Part shown: positions 1-37,389 of the stretch, one piece after another
How positions within the stretch are numbered: the stretch's first letter is position 1
Layout: each line of letters opens with the position of its first letter
Assembly: GCA_008828725.1 (NCBI GenBank)
Contig: MEHQ01003247.1
Span: 139,946 to 203,945, forward strand
Reading direction: 5' to 3'
Source: Saccharina japonica
Taxonomy: Eukaryota; Sar; Phaeophyceae; Laminariales; Laminariaceae
DNA: 64,000 nt
Notes under the pieces: generated by a model
What the model saw: the letters and a program-made list of their open reading frames with translations, nothing else
Told to the model about the DNA's origin: nothing
Database searches by the model: none
Program-made: the position numbers and the translations under genes

Positions 1-773
1 TGAAGGTGCTTGTGACGCCTTTAAAACGGCACGCACGATTTTGAGGCCAAACTACTTGGAATTAGTGTAGGAACATTTTTGCAGCACTTCCTACCCCTTT
101 CGGGACTTGATTGACTTGATTATAGTATAGGGGAAATTTGATGAATGTGAACGGCGGTTGCAGCGTCAGCCACATGAAGCGACGTGGGCTGCTACGTAGC
201 AGGCTTATTACATACCATTCTGCTCTCTTCACCCCAAACAATACACGGTACCTGGTACTTTTTGCATCGGGGACCATAATAAATAGGACCTACGGTTTAC
301 ACAAAAACCTATATATTCACCTATTTTTACTAACAATATTTGGTCCTAGTTAGTTTAATCCGCCGTAGCAGAATGCTTTACGTACGTACAATCAACTGCC
401 AATCATGTACCGGTGCCCGATATCTTCAACCGCCAATCATGAATCCTCATCACCAGTTCGTCAAATACCGATTACCACCCAGCACTCAACAACTACCAAT
501 CAATAACCACTATTAATACATTCTACTGTCAACCACCAATCACACGTGACAACCGATAATGACGAACCAACAACGACCAACCACGAATCAGCGATCAGCC
601 ACCAATGAGCGATCAATAAGTAGCAGCCACCAATCAGCGATCAGTAAGTAGCAGCCACCAATCAACGATCAGTAAGCAGCAGCCACCAATCAACACAACT
701 TCCACCAATCACATGCCACCGATTAATAACCACTAATCATCAACCACCAATCACCGATCAACCGTCTGTCCAG
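1..773. other. intron or upstream sequence, no exon seen
   Basis: AT-rich at left with a MITE (271-349). 420-760 is a degenerate tandem repeat of ccaccaatcaacgatcagta-type units. The first transporter exon starts after CTGTCCAG at 773. Confidence 0.6.
271..349. mobile_element. ggaccatagtaaatagg MITE, single copy
   Basis: ggaccataataaataggacc at left, ttactaacaatatttggtcc at right; the body (acaaaaacctata) matches 15687-15847. Confidence 0.65.
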
Positions 774-25478
<24,705 letters not shown>

Positions 25479-25667
25479 TTGTTTGCGTTGTTGGTGGTTG
25501 TCGTGGTCGTGGTGTTGTCGTTTTTGTTTTGTTGTTTCCGTATCACGGCATGTTTTATGTTCACACTGTAGAAGTGAAATGACAATATTGTGGTAACAGA
25601 CTGCAGTTTCATATTGCAATACCATACTTCTTTTACTGTATTATTCGTACCTTATGAGTGCCACAAC

Positions 25668-25930
25668 TGCTACGATAGAGGTACAGGTATACCGTTTTTT
25701 GGCTGAACCGTTTTTCTGAACTACGGGGTTCCTTAACCCAAAAATCGCCGGAATTTATTTCTCGCGTTGCAATATATTTTTTTTCCGTTTTCACTGAGGT
25801 CATGGGAATATTCGTCGGGCAGCACTTTCATTTTCCTCCAAAATCAGTTTTTTTTTACTATTAGTATAGAGCTCCTCAAGCGACCACCCTCAGAAGGCAG
25901 AAATAGTGCACCTCTATCCTAGCACGCGTC
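25668..25930. mobile_element. MITE, gacgcgtgctacg family (copy in A1)
   Basis: Bounded by inverted ends: tgctacgatagaggta at left and cctctatcctagcacgcgtc at right. Internal landmarks shared with other family members are ttttggctga, ccttaaccca, gcagcacttt, ttttcctcca and gagctcctcaag. No coding capacity. Confidence 0.75.
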
Positions 25931-27319
25931 AACTATTTGATATATAGTACGTGGAAAAAACGCCTCCTCCGCTGTGTGACCGAAAACTTCGTCGAAACTA
26001 TCACATTTTGCCATTTTCGTTGGGTACTATGATGCGATCACCGTAACACTTGTGCTAATCCATGCCCCCCCTTGCCGTCCCCTATCTGTTCGTCGACAAC
26101 GCCCCCCCCAACCGAAATGCTTCGAACAGACCGGCGACCTGGAGGGATTGAGGCGTGTGGCGGAAGAATCGTCCAAGAAATCATAAAAATAAGCAGTTGT
26201 TCTCATCTCAAGACTCTTTGGCAGTTTAGTACAGGGCACTCTACTGCTGTACTATGAAAGGAAATGAAGACTTCAAGAAAGGCAGGCTGAGGTTTACAGG
26301 GGAAACATGGAAGAGCTTCGGGAGCCGGTATAGCTGTTGGTGAACATTCTGCCGTCGCTTTTTATTCGCAGCAGTATCTAGTTTTGGGGATCACTGGGGG
26401 CCTCTTCGCTGTGATCAACTAACTGGAGACGACTCTCACCCAGGGCTACTATCCCTGCGTTGTTTTTTTCGTGATCAACGCGGCAACCTCGTCTCGCCGA
26501 AAGGAGTCGCTCCGGTGAAATAGACAAATTCGGGAGGCCTTTACTGAGGCTAGCGTAGGAATCACCCGTTCTCAAGCATGAAATCTAGCCCGGACCAGAT
26601 GTCCTGTTCGCCTCGAAAGGACACAGCAGACCCAACCCGAATGACGGCAAACTCGAGGAACAGTAATAAATAGCGATCGAAGCATGCGACCTTAGGGTTT
26701 TATAGTGGTTGGACAAGGGTGTTTGTGGAGGGGCGGAGGCGGGCAAGAGCGTGAGGTGGGCGTGAATTTAGCGGGGAGTTAATAAATAGCGTGTGTCTTC
26801 AGTGTGTTTGACCTCTGTTTTGGATGCCTTAGCTTCTGGTTGGTCGTCGGCTCGATCGTGGCTTGGAGGGTAACTTCGTTTTGAACGGTTTGTAGATTCG
26901 TGTCTTTGTTGCTGACACTGTTTCGTTGTTTCCCGCCTCCCACTTTGTTTCTTGTTGTGGCCCATTTTTCATTTTGGTTTGGTTTGCATTTGATTTCATG
27001 TTGACTCTGTTTTCGATTTGGCGTTTGTTTTTCGTTTTCTTTTGCTTTGTTTTGTTTTTTTTTTCGCGTTTTTCGCGTTTTTTGCTCTTGTTTTTTTTTC
27101 TCGTTGGGTTGGAAGGTTCGAAACCTAAAATAGGCGTTCAATCTCATCGACCGTGTTTGTTTGGCTGCTCGTCTCGTAACGCAACGCAACAACGAACCAT
27201 TGAAGCGGGAAAGGTTTTGCTTCCTCCCCCCTCTTACCCTCTTGTCCTTTCTCTTGATGGGCCGTGGGTGTGAGTGCAAGAAAGGGTCATAGCCGCTTTT
27301 GAAATGGACCGGTGTTTAG

Positions 27320-28110
27320 CGAGTGCATGGGGTATATTGTCGGTACGGTATGACACGGTGTCGGGGTGTCTGTCGGTATGGTACAATGTCGGTACGTCTG
27401 TCGGTATGGTATGGTGAGGTACTTCGTGTAGTACGGTATCGGTACAGCGCAGATACGGTACGGTGTCGGTTTGATACGGTATCGCTACTGTGCAGATACG
27501 GTATGGTGTCGGTATGGTTCAGTTCGGTGTCAGTATGATATGGTACGATACGGTACAATGTCAGTACGTATGTCGGTATGGTATGGTATGGTATGGTACA
27601 GGATGGTATGGTACGGTACGGTACGGTATGGTATGGTACAATACTTCGTATAGTACGGTATCGGTACAGTGCAGATACGGTACGGTGTCGGTATGGTTCA
27701 GGTCGGTGTCAGTATTATATGGTACGATACGGTGTTGGCATGGTACAATGTCGGTACGCCTGTCGGTATGGTATGATACAGAATTATATGGTACGTTACG
27801 GTATGGTATGGTACAATACTTCGTATAGTACGGTATGGGTACAGTGCAGATACGGTACGGATTCGGTCTGGTACAGTATCGGCACAGTGCAGATACGGTA
27901 CGGTGTCGGTATGGTTCGGTATCGGTACAGTGCATATACGGTACGGATTCGGTATGGTTTGGTATCGGTATAGTGCAGATACGGTACGGATTCAGTATGA
28001 TTCAGTTCGGTGTCAGTATTACATGGTACGGGACGGGATACTACCGCACGGTATGATATGGCACGGTGTCGGTACTGCGTCGGTATGGGCTGGTTCAACG
28101 ATAGGGGGCG
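27320..28110. repeat. GTACGG/TATGG satellite
   Basis: Roughly 800 bases of degenerate repeats built from ggtatggtacggtatcggta and gtgcagatacggtacggt. Higher-order blocks (for example tacttcgtatagtacggtat followed by cagtgcagatacgg) recur at 27655, 27825 and later. All frames on both strands give repetitive peptides, so apparent open frames here are not genes. A second patch is at 28355-28570. Confidence 0.9.
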
Positions 28111-29006
28111 TCATTTTCACAACCGCGTTAGGCCCCTCGAGCGGAGTGGCTCCGAATCTCACTGAAGATTGGACTTGAAAATATATTGTTGGCCCAGAGT
28201 TACAAAAACAACCCGATGTCGGTGCATATCGCGAAAAGCAAAATGCTTAGTCTACTACCTGGTACACGTTTTTGAGACTTCAAAGGAATATGGTCGCCAC
28301 TCGGCTCTGACCGGCTGAAAATACATCATCTACGTACACGTGCCCCCCCTACAGCAGTATCGGGCATGGTGTCGGTACAACATGGTTTATAGCGTGTCGG
28401 CACGGGATGGCACAAGACGTTGTGATCTGGCACGCGATAGTATGGTGTCGGTGCGGTGTTGCACGGTACGGTATCGATGCGGTACGATTCCGGTACGGCG
28501 TCAGTCCAATTTCGGTACGGTATCACACAGTGTCGGTATGGTATGGTATGGTATGGTACGCTACAGTGCGGCGCCGTACGATCTCAAGTGCCGTCGCTTT
28601 CATGGTTTTTGAGCATTTAACCTTAGATAAACAGAGGGGCAAAGACGCTTGTTTTTTGTTTTGGTCGGCCGTGACATGACGCTGTGGACCGACGACGGGC
28701 TTTCTTGCCGAGGTGGTAAAACGTAAAGCGTACCAGGTAGCTAACAAACCCCGTAACATACTAATATCCGTGAGTGTTTTAGGCACCCGCCTCCGCCACC
28801 GCAGTTTCATTTTTTTTTTTTCAATTTTTGGAGGCGCGGGAGAAATTATTTTGACGGCCCGACACGCTCGGCCGAGGGTTGGGAGGGCGACCCGGGGAGG
28901 GTGTTTTCCATCATGACAGGTGTCATATACAATTTCGTTCGTTCGTTTTTTGTTTTATTTTTGATTTTCGCTTGTATTGTTTCGTCACACGCGAGGTTCA
29001 TGCTGG

Positions 29007-30668
29007 TTGTGAGCGAGACCGTCGCTTGCGAAAAAAGTTTCGCGTTTTTCTTTTTTTTTTTCTGGACGGAAACACCACCACCTGATCGGTCGATCTCGAT
29101 CGAAAAAAGTCAGATAGATGTGCATGTGCTTCGTGCTGCCCGCTTTTGGTTTATGAAGTTTTTATGAGCGCAGTGTCAGTTTTCGGCGAACAGAAAGGAA
29201 GACACGGGGGCGCGCGTGGGGGGGGGGGGGGGGGTAAGCGTGTGCCAAGGGCATACACCAAGCAGGAGATCCGCTATCTGCGTCCTGTTTGTCTTCGGCG
29301 AGGGCATCGTGCAATACGTCGTCGTATCAGTATGCAACATGCGATACGCCACACCAGTATGCAATATGCAAGATGCAGAATGTGGTCTGCATGTAGTTCG
29401 TTTCCGCTGTCTCTTGAGCCAACTGCTGTCTGCAATACGCAATCGGCAACGTTCAATATTCTACATGCAATATGCGATATATGGCGTTGTTATTTTGCGA
29501 TGAAAGAAGGGGTGGGGGGAGGAGCGCGGACGACCACCTCCTCGCTCAGTACGTTGTAATTTTCCCAGCGAAGAGCCTGATTTCGTAACGATGGTGATGC
29601 GAGGAAGGGGATGGAAGGGTAAAACTTTATAAATGGATGTGGTCGCTTGTAGCACGGTTTTACATAACCGAGCCTGCGTGCTTCAGAAAGTGCATATTTG
29701 TTTTAGGAAGTGGGGTGTGGGGGTTCGACCCCCCCCCCCCCCCCCTCTCCTACAGATGCCACCGACAACATGGTTGGTCCAATCTAAAGGAGTACGTACC
29801 GTACCTGGTATTATGGATTGAATTGGACAACCTCTGTTTCCCCCTCTTGTCTTAGAGGTGCGTACGGCTGGATGTTTTCTACGGGGCCGTCTTATAATGG
29901 ATAACTTTAACTTGAAGAATATTGGTGTTGTCGGAGCTTTGGGACTTGAAACAGGGAGGTCTGAGCGAGCATTGGTCAAGACGAACTGATTGTAGACGTC
30001 CTCCTGCAACGCAGTATTGTACTCGCTGGAGATTATTGAGCGTGTTTTAAGCGTACAGTGCGTACTATGTATACATGGGCTCATAAAACATTATTACGTG
30101 GTGAGTCAAGAGTGAGTGTGTCTACACACACTACACTAGTTTCCGTAAATCTATATTGAAAGATGTGATTGTGGTTCGTGTGCCGAAAGTCAAACCGAGT
30201 GTGCATACCTCCCTATATACTGCATTCCTCAAGTGCTGTCCCGTGCTGCTGTCTATGTCACGGGGAGATACAGCGGTCACATTCCGTTTCACCTCAGAAG
30301 ATCGCATCACATCGCTTAGGCCTTTAGGGACTTACGGGGAAATATGCCTCGTCTAGTTCCTTCCAGGTACTTGGTATAGCCTACCGTAGTCAGAATCCGG
30401 TACCGACGCGTACTACTCGAACGATAGATAAGAGGTAGCACTTTTTTGCTGATTTTGTTTCTGAATGATCGGGGCCCCTTAATCCAAAATCGTCCCAAGT
30501 TTCCTTCTTGTGTTGCAACATTTTTCATTTCATTGCATAGTTTAGGCCCCACATCATGGAATAACGCCACGCAGCTAGCAAAGCTGAATACTGATATCCT
30601 AACGTTTCGGGGTGTATAAAGTGCAGGGGGGATAATTATTATTTCCTGGTCTATGCCTATCACGTGCA
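29007..30668. other. single-copy spacer between duplication copies A1 and A2
   Basis: No gene recognised. Contains a G run at 29219-29234, a TATGCAATATGCGATA-type short tandem repeat (29320-29475), a C run near 29730, and at about 30400-30660 a diverged MITE half (ggtagcacttttttgctga) ending in gtgtataaagtgcagggggg, a motif also found at the start of 35546-40355. Confidence 0.55.
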
Positions 30669-30927
30669 GAGACTAGGCCACCGTGTTTGCTTTTATGTTG
30701 TTGTTGTTGTTGCTGATGTTCGCTGTTGTTGGTGTGTCGCTTCTCTTGCTGTTGTTGTTGGTGTTGTGTTGCTGCTCCCGTCTTCCTCCCCCCTCTCCCT
30801 CATCCCACCTCGCTTTACTTGTTTTGTCTCATCTTGTGTTGTTTTTCTCTCGTCTTGCCCCGTTTCCCTCGCGCTCCCCTGCCCTGGGCTTGTTTGGTGT
30901 GATGTGGCGGTGTGGTGCCGTGCGCAG

Positions 30928-31006
30928 ACCCTGAGACGGATGCTTTGATCCAGGAGGCCATGAAGGAAGGCTTCGGTGACTGCACCATCCTCTGCATCGC
31001 TCACAG
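30928..31006 (+). CDS. duplicate of transporter exon v (copy 2)
   Basis: Identical in sequence and splice sites to 24354-24432. If the duplication is real it gives a second D-loop/H-loop exon downstream of a complete gene end, without the upstream NBD2 exons, so it would be a partial 3' duplicate. If it is an assembly artefact this is the other allele. Confidence 0.85.
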
Positions 31007-31423
31007 GTACTATTTAATAGCTTTTTGTTCGCAATATGGTGAAGTGGTAGTATGGTAAAAGGGGGCAGCATGGTGTTTTTATTTTACGAGTAGGCCAACA
31101 GAATGCGATAGGCGAAAGAAAAATAGGGGATTTCAAACACCTTTTCGGGGTTTTTTTTCTGGCGAGGGTGGAAAGCGTTATGCCCTGCTCTCTTACCGAG
31201 CTATTGGCATACCTCCAATAGCAATACACGCACAGGTCTAGTTTTGACTGCGTCAAAAATGAAAGGAACCCCCTTCCGAGCTGCCTGAAGCGTCCGGCGT
31301 ATGCTGCCCACCAACGCACACCAACTGACGATAGTTACGCACATATACCGTCCGTACTGATGCGCGAGTTCCTATCAACAGCTGCACTATCTGTCATATT
31401 TTTGCAAGGGTCTGTTTAGTGGG

Positions 31424-31746
31424 GAATAGTCTGCAGGTACCCGCGTACCTACTCGAGCAATTGTGGGGGTACCCGGGTAACTACTCGAGTCTTGTGGGGG
31501 AAGCCGGATACCTACTTCAGTATACTGTGGGGGAACCCGGGTACCTACTCGAGGATTCTGGGGGTAATCGGGTACCTACTCGAGTATCATGGGGGTACCC
31601 GAGTACCTACGCGAGTATTCTGGGGGTACCCGGATACCTAATCGAGTAATCTGGGGGTACCCGGGTACCAACCCGAGTATACTCTGCGGGCACCCGAGTA
31701 CTTACCCGAGTGTGCTCTGGGAGTACCCGGGTACCTGCCCGAGTAA
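31424..31746 (+). repeat. ~33 bp GTACC/CTCGAG minisatellite, copy in A2
   Basis: Same array as at 24850-25172, unit for unit, in the duplicated last intron. Equal unit number argues for a recent copy or an allelic duplicate. Confidence 0.85.
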
Positions 31747-31889
31747 AAACCGAAATAACCAGACTTGGTGGCTGGGTACATGCCTATACGCTACCAAACA
31801 TGCCCTCGCAACTTTCACTATTAATGCACCTGTTTTTTTATTTATACGCGGCGTCTGCCGCGTTGGACTTTCGTTGCGCACGGTTCTAG

Positions 31890-32052
31890 GCTGCACACGG
31901 TGGCGTTCTACGACAGAGTGTTGGTGCTGGACCAGGGGAAGGTGGCCGAGTACGACACGCCGCTAGCTCTCTTGGACAACCCCACGAGCGAGTTCAGGTC
32001 CATGTGTGAGAAGGTGAAAACCAGTGGGAAGATGGTGGCGCCATGGTGGTGA
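31890..32052 (+). CDS. duplicate of transporter exon w (copy 2)
   Basis: Same coding sequence as 25316-25478 to residue CEK. One change just after it turns gtgaga into gtgaaa: as coding this is Arg to Lys, as a splice donor it weakens the site. The TGA stop at 32050-32052 is kept. Confidence 0.8.
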
Positions 32053-32242
32053 TTGTTTGCGTTGTTGGTGGTTGTCGTGGTCGTGGTGTTGTCGTTTTTG
32101 TTTTGTTTCCGTATCACGGCATGTTTTATGTTCACACTGTAGAAGTGAAATCGCAGACAATATTGTGGTAATAGACTGCAGTTTCATATTGCAATACCAT
32201 ACTTCTTTTACTGTATTATTCGTACCTTATGAGTGCCACAAC

Positions 32243-32468
32243 TGCTACGTAGAGGTAGCAATTTTTGGCTGAACGTTTTCTGAACTACGGGGTTCTTAAC
32301 CCAAAAATCGCGGAATTTATTTTTGTGACGAATAATGTTTTTTTTCTTTACTGGTCATGGAATTTCTCGGCAGCACTTTATTTTCCTCCAAAACATTTTT
32401 TTTTCTATAGTATAGACGTCCTAAGGAACTCAGAACAAAATGAGTGCACCTCTATCCTAGCACGCGTC
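32243..32468. mobile_element. MITE, gacgcgtgctacg family (divergent copy in A2)
   Basis: Same position as 25668-25930 within the duplicated block, but about 35 bases shorter and clearly diverged inside, although sequence on either side is almost identical. It resembles a blend of other family members (gtagaggtagcaatttttgg, gtgacgaataatg). Confidence 0.7.
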
Positions 32469-33857
32469 AACTATTTGATATATAGTACGTGGAAAAAACG
32501 CCTCCTCCGCTGTGTGACCGAAAACTTCGTCGAAACTATCACATTTTGCCATTTTCGTTGGGTACTATGATGCGATCACCGTAACACTTGTGCTAATCCA
32601 TGCCCCCCCTTGCCGTCCCCTATCTGTTCGTCGACAACGCCCCCCCCAACCGAAATGCTTCGAACAGACCGGCGACCTGGAGGGATTGAGGCGTGTGGCG
32701 GAAGAATCGTCCAAGAAATCATAAAAATAAGCAGTTGTTCTCATCTCAAGACTCTTTGGCAGTTTAGTACAGGGCACTCTACTGCTGTACTATGAAAGGA
32801 AATGAAGACTTGAAGAAAGGCAGGCTGAGGTTTACAGGGGAAACATGGAAGAGCTTCGGGAGCCGGTATAGCTGTTGGTGAACATTCTGCCGTCGCTTTT
32901 TATTCGCAGCAGTATCTAGTTTTGGGGATCACTGGGGGCCTCTTCGCTGTGATCAACTAACTGGAGACGACTCTCACCCAGGGCTACTATCCCTGCGTTG
33001 ATTGTTTCGTGATCAACGCGGCAACCTCGTCTCGCCGAAAGGAGTCGCTCCGGTGAAATAGACAAATTCGGGAGGCCTTTACTGAGGCTAGCGTAGGAAT
33101 CACCCGTTCTCAAGCATGAAATCTAGCCCGGACCAGATGTCCTGTTCGCCTCGAAAGGACACAGCAGACCCAACCCGAATGACGGCAAACTCGAGGAACA
33201 GTAATAAATAGCGATCGAAGCATGCGACCTTAGGGTTTTATAGTGGTTGGACAAGGGTGTTTGTGGAGGGGCGGAGGCGGGCAAGAGCGTGAGGTGGGCG
33301 TGAATTTAGCGGGGAGTTAATAAATAGCGTGTGTCTTCAGTGTGTTTGACCTCTGTTTTGGATGCCTTAGCTTCTGGTTGGTCGTCGGCTCGATCGTGGC
33401 TTGGAGGGTAACTTCGTTTTGAACGGTTTGTAGATTCGTGTCTTTGTTGCTGACACTGTTTCGTTGTTTCCCGCCTCCCACTTTGTTTCTTGTTGTGGCC
33501 CATTTTTCATTTTGGTTTGGTTTGCATTTGATTTCATGTTGACTCTGTTTTCGATTTGGCGTTTGTTTTTCGTTTTCTTTTGCTTTGTTTTGTTTTGTTT
33601 TTCGCGTTTTTCGCGTTTTTTGCTCTTGTTTTTTTTTCTCGTTGGGTTGGAAGGTTCGAAACCTAAAATAGGCGTTCAATCTCATCGACCGTGTTTGTTT
33701 GGCTGCTCGTCTCGTAACGCAACGCAACAACGAACCATTGATGCGGGAAAGGTTTTGCTTCCTCCCCCCTCTTACCCTCTTGTCCTTTCTCTTGATGGGC
33801 CGTGGGTGTGAGTGCAAGAAAGGGTCATAGCCGCTTTTGAAATGGACCGGTGTTTAG

Positions 33858-34630
33858 CGAGTGCATGGGGTATATTGTCGGTACGGTATGACACGGTGTC
33901 GGGGTGTCTGTCGGTATGGTACAATGTCGGTACGTCTGTCGGTATGGTATGGTGAGGTACTTCGTGTAGTACGGTATCGGTACAGCGCAGATACGGTACG
34001 GTGTCGGTTTGATACGGTATCGCTACTGTGCAGATACGGTATGGTGTCGGTATGGTTCAGTTCGGTGTCAGTATGATATGGTACGATACGGTACAATGTC
34101 AGTACGTATGTCGGTATGGTATGGTATGGTACAGGATGGTATGGTACGGTACGGTACGGTATGGTATGGTACAATACTTCGTATAGTACGGTATCGGTAC
34201 AGTGCAGATACGGCACGGTGTCGGTATGGTTCAGGTCGGTGTCAGTATTATATGGTACGATACGGTGTTGGCATGGTACAATGTCGGTACGCCTGTCGGT
34301 ATGGTATGATACAGAATTATATGGTACGTTACGGTATGGTATGGTACAATACTTCGTATAGTACGGTATGGGTACAGTGCAGATACGGTACGGATTCGGT
34401 CTGGTACAGTATCGGCACAGTGCAGATACGGTACGGTGTCGGTATGGTTCGGTATCGGTACAGTGCATATACGGTACGGATTCGGTATGGTTTGGTATCG
34501 GTATAGTGCAGATACGGTACGGATTCAGTATGATTCAGTTCGGTGTCAGTATTACATGGTACGGGACGGGATACTACCGCACGGTATGATATGGCACGGT
34601 GTCGGTACTGCGTCGGTATGGGCTGGTTGA
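33858..34630. repeat. GTACGG/TATGG satellite, copy in A2
   Basis: Counterpart of 27320-28110, shorter by two five-base units near 34115, with a second patch at 34890-35100. Confidence 0.85.
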
Positions 34631-35544
34631 ACGATAGGGGGCGTCATTTTCACAACCGCGTTAGGCCCCTCGAGCGGAGTGGCTCCGAATCTCACTGAAG
34701 ATTGGACTTGAAAATATTTTGTTGGCCCAGAGTTACAAAAACAACCCGATGTCGGTGCATATCGCGAAAAGCAAAATGCTTAGTCTACTACCTGGTACAC
34801 GTTTTTGAGACTTCAAAGGAATATGGTCGCCACTCGGCTCTGACCGGCTGAAAATACATCATCTACGTACACGTGCCCCCCCTACAGCAGTATCGGGCAT
34901 GGTGTCGGTACAACATGGTTTATAGCGTGTCGGCACGGGATGGCACAAGACGTTGTGATCTGGCACGCGATAGTATGGTGTCGGTGCGGTGTTGCACGGT
35001 ACGGTATCGATGCGGTACGATTCCGGTACGGCGTCAGTCCAATTTCGGTACGGTATCACACAGTGTCGGTATGGTATGGTATGGTATGGTACGCTACAGT
35101 GCGGCGCCGTACGATCTCAAGTGCCGTCGCTTTCATGGTTTTTGAGCATTTAACCTTAGATAAACAGAGGGGCAAAGACGCTTGTTTTTTGTTTTGGTCG
35201 GCCGTGACATGACGCTGTGGACCGACGACGGGCTTTCTTGCCGAGGTGGTAAAACGTAAAGCGTACCAGGTAGCTAACAAACCCCGTAACATACTAATAT
35301 CCGTGAGTGTTTTAGGTAGGTACCCGCCTCCGCCACCGCAGTTTCATTTTTTTTTTTTCAATTTTTGGAGGCGCGGGAGAAATTATTTTGACGGCCCGAC
35401 ACGCTCGGCCGAGGGTTGGGAGGGCGACCCGGGGAGGGTGTTTTCCATCATGACAGGTGTCATATACAATTTCGTTCGTTCGTTTTTTGTTTTATTTTTG
35501 ATTTTCGCTTGTATTGTTTCGTCACACGCGAGGTTCATGCTGGT

Positions 35545-35545
35545 N
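35545..35545. other. single N, assembly join
   Basis: One of seven isolated N in the window (22142, 35545, 36534, 50158, 51064, 52302, 60178). This one separates duplication copies A2 and B1. Gap lengths are probably not real. Confidence 0.9.
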
Positions 35546-37389
35546 GGGGATAACTATTCTCTTTTCCGTGTATAAAAGTGCAGGGGGATAATTACTATTT
35601 TTTCCGGATTTCGGGTGACGGAAATGTGTTGTCATTCGGATATGATATTAATATGTAGCACTTATTTTCTCTCCTTAAATCAAATCAGTTTTTGGGTGAG
35701 GTATAGAGCTCCTCAAGTAACCACCCTTATAAGGCAGAAACATGGTGCACCTCTACCACCGTAGCATGCGTCTACCAGGTTATGAGGTGCAAAACAATAC
35801 CCGCGATTGATTGCGACATCGGCTGCCGAAGCAGACTGAGATGAGTTTACAGCAAGCAGCAGTGTCCCGCCTAAACGGCAGGAGGAGTCGACGACGACAC
35901 GCGCACGGCGTGGTGGTGGCAGTAATACTTTCTCGTGTACACCATGAATGACCGTACGTGTGTAGTGTTTTCGAACACTCTACAACAACAGAACGTACGA
36001 GTACGCGAGTTTCGTCAGCACAGTGTGGTGCCTCCGCGCTACCGCCGCTGCTGTGGCTGTCGCTTGCCGACACCAAACACAGCGTTTAAAATGTACAACG
36101 AGTCTTGAGCCCCAGGCACCCCTCTTACCCCTTTTAGAACTCGCTCCAAGTTTTTTTGGGGAAAAAAACGACTTGGAATTAGTACGTGCGTACCGTATAG
36201 GGATATTGTTAGCAGTAGGAAAAGGCACCGATATAATGTGCTATCGACGCCCGTGTGCCCGGTACGTGCCTGCCCCCCCGAGGAGAGGACGAGGCCATGT
36301 GGTGCGGCCCACTACCAGCAGCGGGCACCGACCTTGACAATGCCGCAGGGACACAACCCTTCTACCGTTGGAATCCATACTTCGAAGTATCTATCTGCTT
36401 TTTTTTGCCGATGATCTCTGCGTAATTCCCGAAGGAATGCGTATGTATGTTGCTTGTGAAGATTTTTGTCGAGATTTCACTGACGAGCGCGTGCGGGTCA
36501 AATCCGGGTGTTCGGAGCCACGCACCACAAAGCNAACAACGCATGGGAAAATCCGAGAGCTGGCGCAGGCCCGCCTGTTTTAAGTGTCACCTATAGTAGA
36601 TCGATTTGCATCACTCGCGGTACGAACGGACGTCAATCGTTAGGGATCGTTAGGGGGGAAATGCGTAATATAGGACCTGAGACCTGACGTACTACGTACG
36701 TACCTGGTACTCAATAAGGAGAGGGGTCAAACGGTCGGACGGGCATTACACTATTGACTGCCTTAGAGCATACCATGTGGTCGCGCAGTATGTAGCGTAT
36801 GTGTGCCCTCCTGTGCTTCATACACGCCGAGAGCTGGCGCAGGCCACTTGTAGTGTATGTCACCCATCGGTTTTGGGTCGCTTGCGGCACGGGCGTCAAT
36901 CGTTAGGGACCGTTACGAAAAACAAATAATGTGTGCGTTCAAAGGTCGTCAGAGACGTTGATGATGGTAGTGCTTGAGAGGGGTCGGGGACCGTCGGGAG
37001 GATAAGAACATTTGTTTCGTCTTAGGAACCCCAGCAGACTGGGGAACATGTTTTTGTAGCAGCACGTGCTTCGCGCAGTGTGTAAGGTATAAGTATGTGT
37101 GCCCTCGTGAAGTATGTGTGCCCTCATGTGTGCTTCATACAACGCGTGTGTGTTGCAGAGACGGGGCGAGGGAAAAAAATGGAGATCGTATATATGTCTT
37201 TTATGAAAGGCGTACGGCTGTAAGCTGTTTTCCGGGCCGTACCCAGCATGCCCGATTTGTGCCGACGGTATTTATGCGTTGGACAAGGGGGGGGGGGGGT
37301 GTTGCAGCGCCGGGGTGCCGGGAAGGGACGCGGGATCGATTCTACGGAAGGCGCAGAAGCTGTTGCTGGGACGTGACCGGGATGCCCGC

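Larger units (their letters stand above)
25479..29006. other. non-coding, rest of duplication copy A1
   Basis: Downstream of the transporter stop. Contains a MITE (25668-25930), unassigned sequence to 27300, and a long GTACGG/TATGG satellite (27320-28110, 28355-28570). No exon with family homology was seen. It is repeated from 32053 to 35544. Confidence 0.6.
30669..35544 (+). repeat. 4.9 kb direct duplication, copy A2, ending at an N
   Basis: Second copy of 24095-29006. It runs to the N at 35545, where the copy stops in ttcatgctggt; the first copy continues past that point. A2 carries intact duplicate exons v and w. Confidence 0.9.

Noticed and set aside
29700-29760. tRNA-like GGTTCGACCCC
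   Set aside because: A G/C run follows and no cloverleaf arms can be paired around it; no tRNA or rRNA was found in the window.
33854-34468. 204-residue minus-strand frame and its plus-strand partner
   Set aside because: Repetitive Tyr/Arg/Thr peptide produced by the GTACGG satellite, which is open in several frames on both strands.
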